Positions 26,235-34,258 of a stretch of DNA of 64,000 nucleotides are shown here, in pieces. Location: contig CALDCB010000015.1 in the NCBI GenBank assembly GCA_937937585.1, forward strand, positions 62,001 through 126,000, written 5' to 3'. Within the stretch, counting starts at the first letter, position 1; every line of letters starts with the position of its first letter. Made by a program: the position numbers and the translations under genes. The notes below the pieces were generated by a model. That model was not told the DNA's origin and made no database searches. It worked only from the letters and a program-made list of their open reading frames with translations. Source of the DNA: an uncultured Coriobacteriaceae bacterium (lineage in GTDB: Bacteria > Actinomycetota > Coriobacteriia > Coriobacteriales > Eggerthellaceae).

Positions 26235-26648
26235 ATGTTCAGACTGCGCATGATCGGCAAAATCATCAGGCAAGCAGGTCTTGGCCACATCACGATTGTG
26301 TTCTTCGCGCTGTTCTTCCTGTGCGCGCTGGGAATCAAGCTGACAAGCCCTGAAGTTGGAACGCTAGGCGATTCGCTTTGGCTTTGCTTCCAAAGCATGA
26401 CCACCATCGGCTTTGGCGACCTGCCAACCTATCGGCCCGTATGCCGTGCCATCTTGGTCTTCCTCAGCCTTGTCAGCGTTTTCTATCTTGCCGTGATCAC
26501 GGGCGTGGTGGTTGCCTACTGCAATCAGTTCATCCAAGCGCAAAGCAAGAATAGCGTCGTTAAGCTGGCATACGACCTTGAGCATTTGGACGAACTTTCC
26601 AAAGACGAGTTGCACGAGATCTCGCGCCGCGCGAAAGAATTCCGCTAG
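26235..26648 (+). CDS. Two-helix potassium channel subunit
   Basis: The product is 137 residues from the ATG at 26235, four bases after the ClC stop. Two membrane helices flank a pore loop with the selectivity filter TTIGFGD (SMTTIGFGDLPT), the hallmark of Ion_trans_2 channels. A short charged cytoplasmic tail follows, with no RCK domain, so gating is unclear. Co-transcription with a ClC protein suggests a joint role in ion balance or acid resistance. Confidence 0.88.
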   Translation: MFRLRMIGKIIRQAGLGHITIVFFALFFLCALGIKLTSPEVGTLGDSLWLCFQSMTTIGFGDLPTYRPVCRAILVFLSLVSVFYLAVITGVVVAYCNQFIQAQSKNSVVKLAYDLEHLDELSKDELHEISRRAKEFR

Positions 26649-26679
26649 CCCGCAAGACCGCTGGCAAGCCAATAACGCA

Positions 26680-26714
26680 AGAAGGGCGCCGCTCACAACC
26701 GAACGACGCCCTTA
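26680..26714 (+). terminator. Terminator between the channel gene and the sirtuin gene
   Basis: AAGGGCG pairs with CGCCCTT across a loop of about 20 bases. It lies between convergent genes and may serve both. Confidence 0.5.
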
Positions 26715-26750
26715 CTGCCCTCATCCCACAATCGCGAATGTCACGCACCG

Positions 26751-27599
26751 CTACTCAAGCAGGGAATGCACGGCATCGATGGTTTCAGCGATATCGGCAT
26801 CGATGACGATGCTTCGCTCCTCAATTTCGGAGGGGGCATACGCCTCGCCTTGATTAACGGTGGCGAAAACGGCACGAGGGTACTTGCCGACCATGCCCCA
26901 AAACGGGTACTTGATAATGCCCGGCGTGTTGAACCCAACACCAAGCTCCAAGAACAGCACTTTCTTGCCAGCTGTACGGTTCAGGAAATCGCGATAGCGC
27001 CTTGCCGCCGAACGCCAGCCCTCATCCTCAACGAACGTATCGTCCGCGCGCAAGTTGAGGCTCATCTCCCGCCCACAGTGCGGGCATCGCGGGATCATAT
27101 CGCTTGGGATTGCCGTGCCAACCGTAGCGGCATACATCGCGCGAACCATTTCTTCGTTATCGAACGTCTCCTCGCAGCACGGCTCGCTGCACTGGAAAAG
27201 ACCGTAATCGCCCTGCGTATAGAACAGGCGCTCTTTATCGAAGCCTGCAAGCTGAAATTGATGATCGACGTTCGTGGTAAGGACGAAATAATCCTTCCTC
27301 TCAAGAATATCTTTCAGCTGGGAATACACTTCACCGATGCCGCACTCGTAGCGATTCGCCATAATCGAAGCGCTCCAGTAGCCCCAGAATTCCTCGCGCG
27401 TCGGAAACGGGTAAAACCCCGCGCTATAAAAGTCGTGAACGTCAAAGGCGTCTTCCCAAGACTTGCACCATTGAGTGAAACGCTCACCCGAGTAGTCGAA
27501 GCCCGCCGATGCAGAAAGCCCAGCACCCGCACCAACGACGATCGCCTCGGCGACCTCTATTGCCTGTGCAAGCTGCTTAACTGCAGTTTGATTCACCAT
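26751..27599 (-). CDS. SirTM-like (class M-type) sirtuin
   Basis: The product is 282 residues from the ATG at 27599, with GAAAGAGG upstream. NAD-binding motifs are GAGAGLSASAGFDY (23-36) and LTTNVDHQF (108-116). The usual catalytic histidine is replaced by Gln129 in YTQGDYG, and a zinc knuckle uses Cys137, Cys141/142, Cys172 and Cys175. FYSAGFYPFPT and ELGVGFNTPGIIKYPFW also match SirTM, which ADP-ribosylates lipoylated GcvH-L rather than removing acyl groups. The usual partners (macrodomain protein, GcvH-L, lipoate ligase) are absent. The gene overlaps the end of the radical SAM gene by 23 bases, so it is translationally coupled to it. Confidence 0.85.
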   Translation of the reverse strand: MVNQTAVKQLAQAIEVAEAIVVGAGAGLSASAGFDYSGERFTQWCKSWEDAFDVHDFYSAGFYPFPTREEFWGYWSASIMANRYECGIGEVYSQLKDILERKDYFVLTTNVDHQFQLAGFDKERLFYTQGDYGLFQCSEPCCEETFDNEEMVRAMYAATVGTAIPSDMIPRCPHCGREMSLNLRADDTFVEDEGWRSAARRYRDFLNRTAGKKVLFLELGVGFNTPGIIKYPFWGMVGKYPRAVFATVNQGEAYAPSEIEERSIVIDADIAETIDAVHSLLE

Positions 27600-28644
27600 C
27601 GTCAACCTCTTTCCAACACTGCGGGTCGGCATCGTACATATTGCCAGTGTAACCGTACGTCACCGCAGGGCAACCTCGGCACCACCCGAACAACTCGCAT
27701 TTAGAGCACTTCTTGAATTGCTTGAAATCTCGCTTCTCTTCCATTGCAGTCGAATAAAACACGTCGCGCAAAGATGAATCTGCGATGTTCCCGACTTTGC
27801 TCTCCATGCGACGACAAGCATACACGTCGCCTGTGGGCAGAATCGTCATATGACCCCAGCCGCAATGGCATCCGTCGTAAATAACGCCCGGCTTCGCGTC
27901 TTTTGGAATGACGAACTTTCCCTGCTCCCATTGAAGAAGCGTCCAGAGGTGGTCTTTAAGCTGGAAATACGTTTTACAGCCGTTTGCCTGGTGGTATTCC
28001 ATGCGTTTCTGACAAGCTAGAAGAACATCGCGGTACTCAAGCGGTTCCATATGGAACTCCTCGAGCCTCTGACCTGACGTCGGGCAATAACGGCCGAACG
28101 CGAACACATCAACGCCAAGGTTAGCCGCCAGATCGATAAGCTGAGGCAATTCATGAGCGTTCGTGCTTGAAACGGTATTCATGATGGCAACCCAAATACC
28201 CGCACGTTTCAAACATTCTGCAGCCCGGAGGGTCTCACGGAATGAACCCGGCTTACGGAACATATCATGCGTTTGCTCCAGACCATCCAACGATAGTTGG
28301 TATTTTCGACAACCCAGCTCTTTCAAACGGGCACAAACCCCATCGTTAAGATGAAACGGGTTGCCCATCATGCACCACATGAAACCGCGAGCATGAAGCA
28401 GTTCCGCCAATCGCCAGAAATCCGGGTGAAGAATGGGATCGCCGCCCGTCACGTAAAAATAAGGCTGACGGCCAAGCTCTTCGCACAAACGCTGCGCCTG
28501 CTCGACGACATTCAGCATGTTCTCCCAAGACATGCGCTCGAACCCCTTGCAGGCTCCGTCTGCGAAGATGTAGCAGTGCTTGCAGCGCTGATCGCACTCG
28601 TCAGTGATGTGCCACTGAAATGCGAACGTAGGTGTTTCAGCCAT
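27577..28644 (-). CDS. Radical SAM/SPASM peptide maturase, ACGX-type system
   Basis: The product is 355 residues from the ATG at 28644 (GAAAGGGAG upstream). The radical SAM cluster motif is CDQRCKHC, with Cys17, Cys21 and Cys24, followed by YVTGGDPILHP. The C-terminal SPASM region includes CHCGWGHMTILPTGDVYACR and CSKCELFGWCRGCPAVTYG, for extra 4Fe-4S clusters. Such enzymes modify ribosomally made peptides. A cysteine-rich repeat peptide is encoded two genes upstream in the same operon. I recall a named family of maturases for ACG-repeat peptides to which this should belong. It starts two bases after the preceding stop and overlaps the sirtuin start. Confidence 0.9.
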   Translation of the reverse strand: MAETPTFAFQWHITDECDQRCKHCYIFADGACKGFERMSWENMLNVVEQAQRLCEELGRQPYFYVTGGDPILHPDFWRLAELLHARGFMWCMMGNPFHLNDGVCARLKELGCRKYQLSLDGLEQTHDMFRKPGSFRETLRAAECLKRAGIWVAIMNTVSSTNAHELPQLIDLAANLGVDVFAFGRYCPTSGQRLEEFHMEPLEYRDVLLACQKRMEYHQANGCKTYFQLKDHLWTLLQWEQGKFVIPKDAKPGVIYDGCHCGWGHMTILPTGDVYACRRMESKVGNIADSSLRDVFYSTAMEEKRDFKQFKKCSKCELFGWCRGCPAVTYGYTGNMYDADPQCWKEVDDGESNCS

Positions 28645-28646
28645 AT

Positions 28647-29273
28647 CTACTCCCTTTCCTCCTGAACGAATCGAGCCGCGCCAACCGGGCACGCCTCAGC
28701 GCATGCTCCGCAATGCAAACAGTGCTCGTGCTGGATAACGTATGGTTCACCTGCAACGATGCATTTCTGCGGACAAACCGCTGCGCATTTGCCGCATCCG
28801 ATGCAATCGGCGGAAATACGATAGCCGCCCCTCTTAACCCGAGCGCCATTCAGCGTATAAACACCGCGGTCGATTGGTTTCACGCCCAAATTGAAATAAT
28901 CGAAGGTGATTTCCGAGATCTTGAAAACGACCCCGATGCTTCGAGTTTCACCCGGATAAACGTTCGCCAAATACGGTTGCTCCTGGAAGATACAGTCGAT
29001 CCATTTCTTCTGTTCGTCCTGGGGAGCAGGCCGAGCGACGCCGCTCATGCGGATCATTTCATTGAACCGCGTATGCACTATGGTTTGGAGATGCCCATCC
29101 GCCAAAAGCTGCTTGGACATCTCCTTCCCACGAGCCGTGAAGAAGTACACGGCATCGGGTTCGTAATGGACGGCGCTCACGCAACGAATCTGGGGCAAAC
29201 CTGACTCATCGACGGTTGCCATCGCCAACGTTCCAGTAAGCTTCATTTTTTGCATGCATATTTGCGCATCCAT
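28647..29273 (-). CDS. PPOX/FMN-binding domain fused to a two-cluster ferredoxin
   Basis: This is a 208-residue protein. Residues 1-125 resemble the pyridoxamine-phosphate-oxidase-like split barrel (LAMATVDESGLPQIRCVSAV, VYFFTARGKEMSKQL). Residues 150-205 carry two 4Fe-4S motifs, CIGCGKCAAVCP and CLHCGACAEACP. It could pass electrons from flavin to the clusters of the radical SAM enzyme encoded next to it. The stop is two bases from the maturase start, and the peptide gene ends 28 bases upstream, which supports that role as inference. Confidence 0.87.
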   Translation of the reverse strand: MDAQICMQKMKLTGTLAMATVDESGLPQIRCVSAVHYEPDAVYFFTARGKEMSKQLLADGHLQTIVHTRFNEMIRMSGVARPAPQDEQKKWIDCIFQEQPYLANVYPGETRSIGVVFKISEITFDYFNLGVKPIDRGVYTLNGARVKRGGYRISADCIGCGKCAAVCPQKCIVAGEPYVIQHEHCLHCGACAEACPVGAARFVQEERE

Positions 29274-29301
29274 TGCGAACCCCTCTCTCTTCTCTCTTTA
29301 C

Positions 29302-29550
29302 CTACTGAGCATCGGCTGCGCCGCAAGCGGTGCCGCATGCGGGGGCCGGGTCGGCAGTACCGCATGCTGGCTTCGGGTCGGCGGAACCACAGGCAGTCGA
29401 AGGATCAGCCGCGCCGCAGGCCGGCTTCGGGTCCGCAGTGCCGCAAGCAGGCTTGGCATCGGCTGCACCGCACGCAGTGCCGCAGGCAGGAGCAGGGTCG
29501 CCCGCGCCGCAAGAAGAGAACGCAGCAACTTGATTCAGATTTTCAGACAT
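29302..29550 (-). CDS. ACG-repeat peptide, probable substrate of the radical SAM maturase
   Basis: The product is 82 residues from the ATG at 29550, after AAAGGAG. A 13-residue leader (MSENLNQVAAFSS) is followed by repeats such as ACGTADPKP. The nine cysteines lie at 14, 23, 27, 36, 45, 54, 63, 72 and 76, i.e. steps of 9, 4, 9, 9, 9, 9, 9, 4. Eight are in the triplet ACG. Only Ala, Cys, Gly, Thr, Ser, Asp, Pro, Lys and Gln occur after the leader. The layout matches the ACGX-repeat peptides known to pair with SPASM enzymes. No protease or exporter gene is nearby. The product and its activity are unknown. Confidence 0.88.
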   Translation of the reverse strand: MSENLNQVAAFSSCGAGDPAPACGTACGAADAKPACGTADPKPACGAADPSTACGSADPKPACGTADPAPACGTACGAADAQ

Positions 29551-29672
29551 GGGATTCTCCTTTCGTAAGACGCAGGTTGCACACCCGCGTCCAAACTTCA
29601 ACGCTTTTTGCGTCTGACGAAATAATCGGAGATTCCTCGAAATAAAATAAGAAGGCACTAAAGTATCATCCG

Positions 29673-29690
29673 GTTACCTAAAGGTAATCT
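29673..29690. promoter_or_regulatory. Operator between the HxlR gene and the peptide operon
   Basis: GGTTACC-TAAA-GGTAATC is a near-perfect inverted repeat, 123 bases before the peptide start and 93 before the HxlR start. A GATACT box on the minus strand lies just downstream (29664-29659 region), so a bound regulator would cover the peptide promoter. Confidence 0.6.
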
Positions 29691-29782
29691 GGTGCATCAT
29701 CGAACGGTTGCTGCAATAATGAAAGCAACGGGAACCCGATCAACTACTTGACGGTCGCATGTTTTGCCCCGAAGGAGGACCC

Positions 29783-30115
29783 ATGCTTACAAAAGAAGAG
29801 CTTCCGCCCTGCCCCGTTGCCACCTGCTTCCAGCTTTTCGGCAACAAGTGGAAAATCTATATCATCCAACAGCTGGTTGAACAGCCCTTCGGATTCAACG
29901 CATTGCAACGATCCATCCCAGGCATTAGCCAGAAAGTGCTTTCTTCGAACCTGAAAGAGATGGAGGCAGCGGGTCTTATCACACGCACCGTGATTCCCGA
30001 AACGCCCATCCGCACTGAATACGCCTTAAGCGAAGTAGGCGAATCGCTCATGCCCGTCATCGATTCGATGGTGGCATGGGGAGAGGGTTATCAGAAGCTC
30101 GCAGCAAACGTTTAA
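29783..30115 (+). CDS. HxlR family transcription regulator
   Basis: The product is 110 residues from the ATG at 29783, with GAAGGAGG upstream. It shows the HxlR pattern: Cys10 and Cys15 in CPVATCFQLFGNKW, then GFNALQRSIPGISQKVLSSN (recognition helix) and wing residues RTVIPETPIRTEYALS. HxlR proteins often sense aldehydes or thiol oxidation through the N-terminal cysteine. It is divergent from the ACG-repeat peptide operon and most likely controls it through the palindrome between them. Confidence 0.9.
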   Translation: MLTKEELPPCPVATCFQLFGNKWKIYIIQQLVEQPFGFNALQRSIPGISQKVLSSNLKEMEAAGLITRTVIPETPIRTEYALSEVGESLMPVIDSMVAWGEGYQKLAANV

Positions 30116-30180
30116 ACGCGGCCCAGCTACCCACCAACAGAAACAAGGCTCAGACGCAGTACAAGTGATCCAACAACAAA

Positions 30181-30222
30181 GCGCCCCTGCATCCTTTGAA
30201 TCTCGTAGGATGCAGGGGCGCT
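30181..30222. terminator. Bidirectional terminator between hxlR-like gene and feoB
   Basis: A 15-base perfect stem (GCGCCCCTGCATCCT with AGGATGCAGGGGCGC) is followed by TCTTATTTG. It lies between convergent genes. Confidence 0.9.
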
Positions 30223-30237
30223 CTTATTTGATCTAGG

Positions 30238-32601
30238 CTAAATCAAACCAACCAACATAAACGCGGTATGGAACAAGAATGCCACGATCCAGGCAACACC
30301 GATCTGAAGCGCGAACACAGCCGCGGCGTAGCGCCCACCGAGTTCGGAGCGAACGGTGCTGATTGCCGCAACGCACGGCGGATACAACAACACGAATACC
30401 AGGAACACATAGGCGATAGGCGGCGTGAACATGCCCGAAAGCGCTGCCGTGGACGTAGACCCCAGCAAAACCGTGAGCGTCGAAATGACGCTTTCCTTGG
30501 CCACGAGGCCGCACACCAATGCAGTGGATGTGCGCCAATCGCCAAACCCAAGCGGTGCAAGCAACGGCGCGATGAATCCGCCAAACACCGCCAACATGCT
30601 TTGCGACTGATCGGCAACCACGTTGAAGCGAATGTCGAATGTTTGCAAGAACCAAATGACGATGGATGCCAAAAAGATGATGGTGAACGCCTTGGTGATG
30701 AAGCCCTTCGCCTTATCCCACGCAAGAAGCAACGTGGACTTAGCGCTGGGGAGACGGTAATTCGGGAGTTCCATGACAAATGGCACCGGCTCGCCCTTGA
30801 ACGCGGTGCGCTTGAAGATAAGCGCCACGACAACACCGACAAGGATTCCGATGATATAAAGCGAGATCATGGCGAGAGCCGCCGCCTGCGGGAAGAACGC
30901 CGCACAGAACAGGCCGTACACTGGCAGTTTCGCCGAGCAGCTCATGAACGGCGTGAGCATGACGGTCATCTTGCGGTCGTGGTCGGAAGGCAACGTGCGC
31001 GTGGACATGATGGCGGGAACGCTGCATCCAAAACCAAGGAGCATTGGCACGAAACTGCGGCCCGACAAGCCAAAACGTCGCAGCGCTTTGTCCATGACGA
31101 ACGCAACGCGCGCCATGTAGCCCGAATCCTCCAAAATAGATAGCAACAAGAACAGCACGACGATGATGGGCAAGAACGACAAGACGCTGCCAACACCGGT
31201 CATCACGCCGTCCACGATAAGCGAACGAACCACAGGGTTCGTACCAAAGGCCTCAAGCGCGCCCGCCGTCACATCGATGCACGCATCAATCGCATCCCCA
31301 AGAATGCCCTGCAAGCCTGCGCCAATCACACCAAACGTCAGCCAGAACACCAAACCCATGATCAGCAGGAACATCGGAATGGCAGTATAGCGACCCGTCA
31401 AAACGCGATCGATTGCCACTGAACGCTTATGCTCGATGCTTTCATGCGGCTTAATGACGCACGCCAGGCAAATATGCTCGATGAATGTGAATCGCATATC
31501 CGCTAAAGCAGCCATGCGATCGAGGCCCGACTCTTCTTCCATCTGCTTGACGATGTGCTCGATGGCGTCAAGTTCGTTCTGATCGAGATTGAGCGACTCA
31601 ATGACCAGCGAATCACCCTCTACCAGCTTCGTCGCAGCAAATCGGCGCGGAATGCCCGCAGCTTCGGCATGGTCGCCCACCAGTTTCGCGATGCCATGAA
31701 TGCAGCGATGAAGAGCGCCGCCGTCACGCGAATCAAGGTTGGGCGAACAGAAATCAATGCGCCCTGGGCGCTCGTCGTACTGCGCAACATGGACGACATG
31801 CTCGATAAGCTCGCTGATGCCCTCGTTTCGCGCCGCGGAAATGGGCACGACGGGAACGCCAAGCTGCTTCTCGAGCATGTTGACATCGATGGTGCCGCCG
31901 TTGGCAGCTACCTCGTCCATCATGTTGAGAGCGATGACCATCGGGCGATCAAGCTCGATAAGTTGCAACGTGAGATATAAGTTTCGCTCGATATTGGTGG
32001 CGTCGATGATGTTGATGATGGCGTCGGGTTTCGAGTCCAAAATGAACTTTCGACTAACCACCTCTTCGCCTGTGTAAGGCGAAAGCGAGTAAATGCCCGG
32101 AAGGTCGGTAACGGTTGCCTCGGGATGATTGCGGATGACGCCGTCTTTGCGGTCGACCGTAACGCCCGGGAAGTTGCCGACGTGCTGATTAGACCCCGTC
32201 AGCCTGTTGAACAGCGTGGTTTTGCCGCAGTTCTGATTGCCAACAAGGGCAAACGTGAGCGGGGTTCCCTCCGAGAACGTTTTGCGCATCTGTCGCGGAT
32301 GGCAGCCCTCGCCAAAAGCAGGGTGAACGGTGAATCCCGTCTGATGGGTCTCACGCCGAACAGCATGGGAATCATGCACGTCAACAAGGGCGATGCGCGC
32401 GGCGTCATCCTTGCGCAGCGTAAGCTCGTAACCACGCAAGCGGATTTCCAAGGGATCGCCCATGGGGGCATATTTGACCATGGTAACTTCGGTACCAGGC
32501 GTCAAACCCATGTCGAATATATGCTGACGAAGGGAAGAATCGTCGGACTCGACCGACGCAACCACCGCGTCTTTCCCAATCTCAAGAGCATCAAGTCTCA
32601 T
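30238..32601 (-). CDS. feoB: Ferrous iron transporter, FeoA-FeoB fusion
   Basis: The product is 787 residues from the ATG at 32601. Residues 1-75 form a FeoA SH3-like domain (FDMGLTPGTEV, MGDPLEIRLRGYELTLR). The FeoB GTPase follows with G1 GNQNCGKTT at 121-129, then VTVDRKDG, DLPGIYSL and NMMDE. About eight membrane helices make the C-terminal Fe2+ channel, with GCSVPAIMSTR and SCSAKLPVYGLF. It imports ferrous iron under anaerobic conditions. FeoA and FeoB are usually separate proteins, but this fusion is known in some anaerobes. No FeoC or metal-dependent regulator is adjacent. Confidence 0.95.
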   Translation of the reverse strand: MRLDALEIGKDAVVASVESDDSSLRQHIFDMGLTPGTEVTMVKYAPMGDPLEIRLRGYELTLRKDDAARIALVDVHDSHAVRRETHQTGFTVHPAFGEGCHPRQMRKTFSEGTPLTFALVGNQNCGKTTLFNRLTGSNQHVGNFPGVTVDRKDGVIRNHPEATVTDLPGIYSLSPYTGEEVVSRKFILDSKPDAIINIIDATNIERNLYLTLQLIELDRPMVIALNMMDEVAANGGTIDVNMLEKQLGVPVVPISAARNEGISELIEHVVHVAQYDERPGRIDFCSPNLDSRDGGALHRCIHGIAKLVGDHAEAAGIPRRFAATKLVEGDSLVIESLNLDQNELDAIEHIVKQMEEESGLDRMAALADMRFTFIEHICLACVIKPHESIEHKRSVAIDRVLTGRYTAIPMFLLIMGLVFWLTFGVIGAGLQGILGDAIDACIDVTAGALEAFGTNPVVRSLIVDGVMTGVGSVLSFLPIIVVLFLLLSILEDSGYMARVAFVMDKALRRFGLSGRSFVPMLLGFGCSVPAIMSTRTLPSDHDRKMTVMLTPFMSCSAKLPVYGLFCAAFFPQAAALAMISLYIIGILVGVVVALIFKRTAFKGEPVPFVMELPNYRLPSAKSTLLLAWDKAKGFITKAFTIIFLASIVIWFLQTFDIRFNVVADQSQSMLAVFGGFIAPLLAPLGFGDWRTSTALVCGLVAKESVISTLTVLLGSTSTAALSGMFTPPIAYVFLVFVLLYPPCVAAISTVRSELGGRYAAAVFALQIGVAWIVAFLFHTAFMLVGLI

Positions 32602-32687
32602 GCTGTAAGCCTTACCGTTGGCAACGAACACGCCTCACGAGCAAATCAGCCTTTAGAGCGTAATCACTTATTATACGCCCAATCACC

Positions 32688-32705
32688 TGAAAATGAGTAT
32701 TTTCA
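32688..32705. promoter_or_regulatory. Inverted repeat between feoB and brnQ
   Basis: TGAAAAT-GAGT-ATTTTCA is a perfect seven-base inverted repeat in the 166-base gap between the divergent feoB and brnQ genes. It could be a binding site for an iron regulator (Fur or DtxR type) or a Lrp-type regulator; the sequence does not decide. Confidence 0.45.
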
Positions 32706-32767
32706 TCGAAGTTTTTGATAGAATACTTTTTCACAATTATAAGCACGTTAGTTGGGGAACTTTAGCA

Positions 32768-34129
32768 ATGAGCAACACGTCTTCTACCAAGGCGCTTACC
32801 CCGCGCCAATCCCTCGCTGTGGGCATCACGCTTTTCTCGATGTTCTTCGGTGCGGGAAACCTTATCCTTCCGCCGCTCTTGGGCCTGCAAGCAGGTACCG
32901 ACAGTATCGGCGCAACCATTGGATTCCTTATCGCCGGAATCGGTCTGCCTGTTCTTGGCATCGTGGCCGTCGCCCTTGTCGGCACCGCCCGCGAGCTTGC
33001 CGACCGTGCGCATCCGCTGTTCTCCAGCATCTTCGTCGCTGCGATCTACCTGGCCATCGGCCCCTGCTTGGCTATTCCACGCACCAGCTCCACGTCGTTC
33101 GAGATGCTCGTGCCGCTGCTTCCCGAAGGCATTTCGGTTGAAGTGGTTCGCCTTGTCTTCTCCATCGTGTTCTTCGTTGTGGCCTACACGCTGGCAATGC
33201 GCCCCGGTGCTCTGACCAAGCTTCTTGGCCGCATCACCGGCCCCGCGCTTATCGTTTTGCTCGTTTTAGTCATCGGTTCGGCCATTCTGGCTCCCGCAGG
33301 TGTCGCCCAGGCCCCCATCGCGCCTTACAGCGAAGCCGCCCCCGTTCAGGGTTTCCTTACGGGCTACCAGACCATGGATCTGCTTGCCGCACTGGTGTTC
33401 GGCCTGATCATCGCCGAGAACATCAAGGGATTCGGCGTTACCGACCCCGCTGGTCTTACCCGCGAGATCTCGAAGGCCGGCGTTATCGCAGGCATCCTTA
33501 TGGCCGTGATCTATTGCGGCTTGGCTTTCGTTGGCACCAGCCTTGGATCCGTCATGCCCGGCGCAACCAACGGCGCCGCAATCCTCACCGCTTCGGCAAC
33601 GCTGCACTTCGGCCTTGCCGGCACCATCATCATCGCCGCTATCTTCCTGCTTGCCTGTCTGAACGTTTGCATCGGCCTTATCAGCTGCTGCGGCACGTAC
33701 TTCGCCGAGACGTTCGGCGCCGCTTCCGCCAACCCTGAACAGCACATGCTGGGCAAGCTTGGTTACCCTGTTTGGGCTGCGGCTTTCGCCATCTTCTCAT
33801 GCTTCGTCTCGAACTTCGGTCTCGACGCAATCTTGACGTTCTCGGTGCCGCTGCTAAGCGCCCTCTACCCTGTCTCCATCGCGCTTATGATCATGGGGCT
33901 GGCTCACAACGCCTGCGACAAGCTGCCGCTTGTCTGGCCATGGGTTACCGGCGTCACCACTATCGTCAGCATCGTGATTGCGGTCCGCAATGCGTTCCTT
34001 CCCAACGTCGCCCTCATCCTTGACGCCCTGCCTCTTGCCAACGTTGGCCTTGCGTGGCTCGTTCCTGCTGCCTGTGCTGCCGTCATCGGCTGCGCACTGT
34101 CCGCCATCAAGCAAAAGAAAAGTGCCTAG
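32768..34129 (+). CDS. brnQ: Branched-chain amino acid transporter, LIV-II type
   Basis: The product is 453 residues from the ATG at 32768, with TTGGGGA upstream. It has about twelve membrane helices and conserved segments FFGAGNLILPPLLGLQAG, AIPRTSSTSFEM and FGLIIAENIKGFGV. BrnQ carriers import leucine, isoleucine and valine with Na+ or H+. It is divergent from feoB and followed by a terminator. The family assignment is firm from the N-terminal signature. Confidence 0.93.
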   Translation: MSNTSSTKALTPRQSLAVGITLFSMFFGAGNLILPPLLGLQAGTDSIGATIGFLIAGIGLPVLGIVAVALVGTARELADRAHPLFSSIFVAAIYLAIGPCLAIPRTSSTSFEMLVPLLPEGISVEVVRLVFSIVFFVVAYTLAMRPGALTKLLGRITGPALIVLLVLVIGSAILAPAGVAQAPIAPYSEAAPVQGFLTGYQTMDLLAALVFGLIIAENIKGFGVTDPAGLTREISKAGVIAGILMAVIYCGLAFVGTSLGSVMPGATNGAAILTASATLHFGLAGTIIIAAIFLLACLNVCIGLISCCGTYFAETFGAASANPEQHMLGKLGYPVWAAAFAIFSCFVSNFGLDAILTFSVPLLSALYPVSIALMIMGLAHNACDKLPLVWPWVTGVTTIVSIVIAVRNAFLPNVALILDALPLANVGLAWLVPAACAAVIGCALSAIKQKKSA

Positions 34130-34155
34130 CGTTCACCGCCGCTAAGCACGTCGCC

Positions 34156-34194
34156 AAAGGCGCACCGTCGGCCAATGTCGGCGATGCGCCTTTT
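34156..34194 (+). terminator. Terminator after brnQ
   Basis: AAAGGCGCA pairs with TGCGCCTTTT, with an inner CCGTCGG/TCGGCG region, then TCTATTTG. Confidence 0.75.
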
Positions 34195-34258
34195 CTATTT
34201 GTTTGGAAACGACCCTTATCGTCCACGCAACCTCATAGGCTTCGGTTTGGTCAAGATG

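Noticed and set aside
29254..29568. Plus-strand repeat-rich frames opposite the ACG-repeat peptide gene
   Set aside because: They result from the repeat itself; only the minus frame has a ribosome site, a leader and the maturase downstream.
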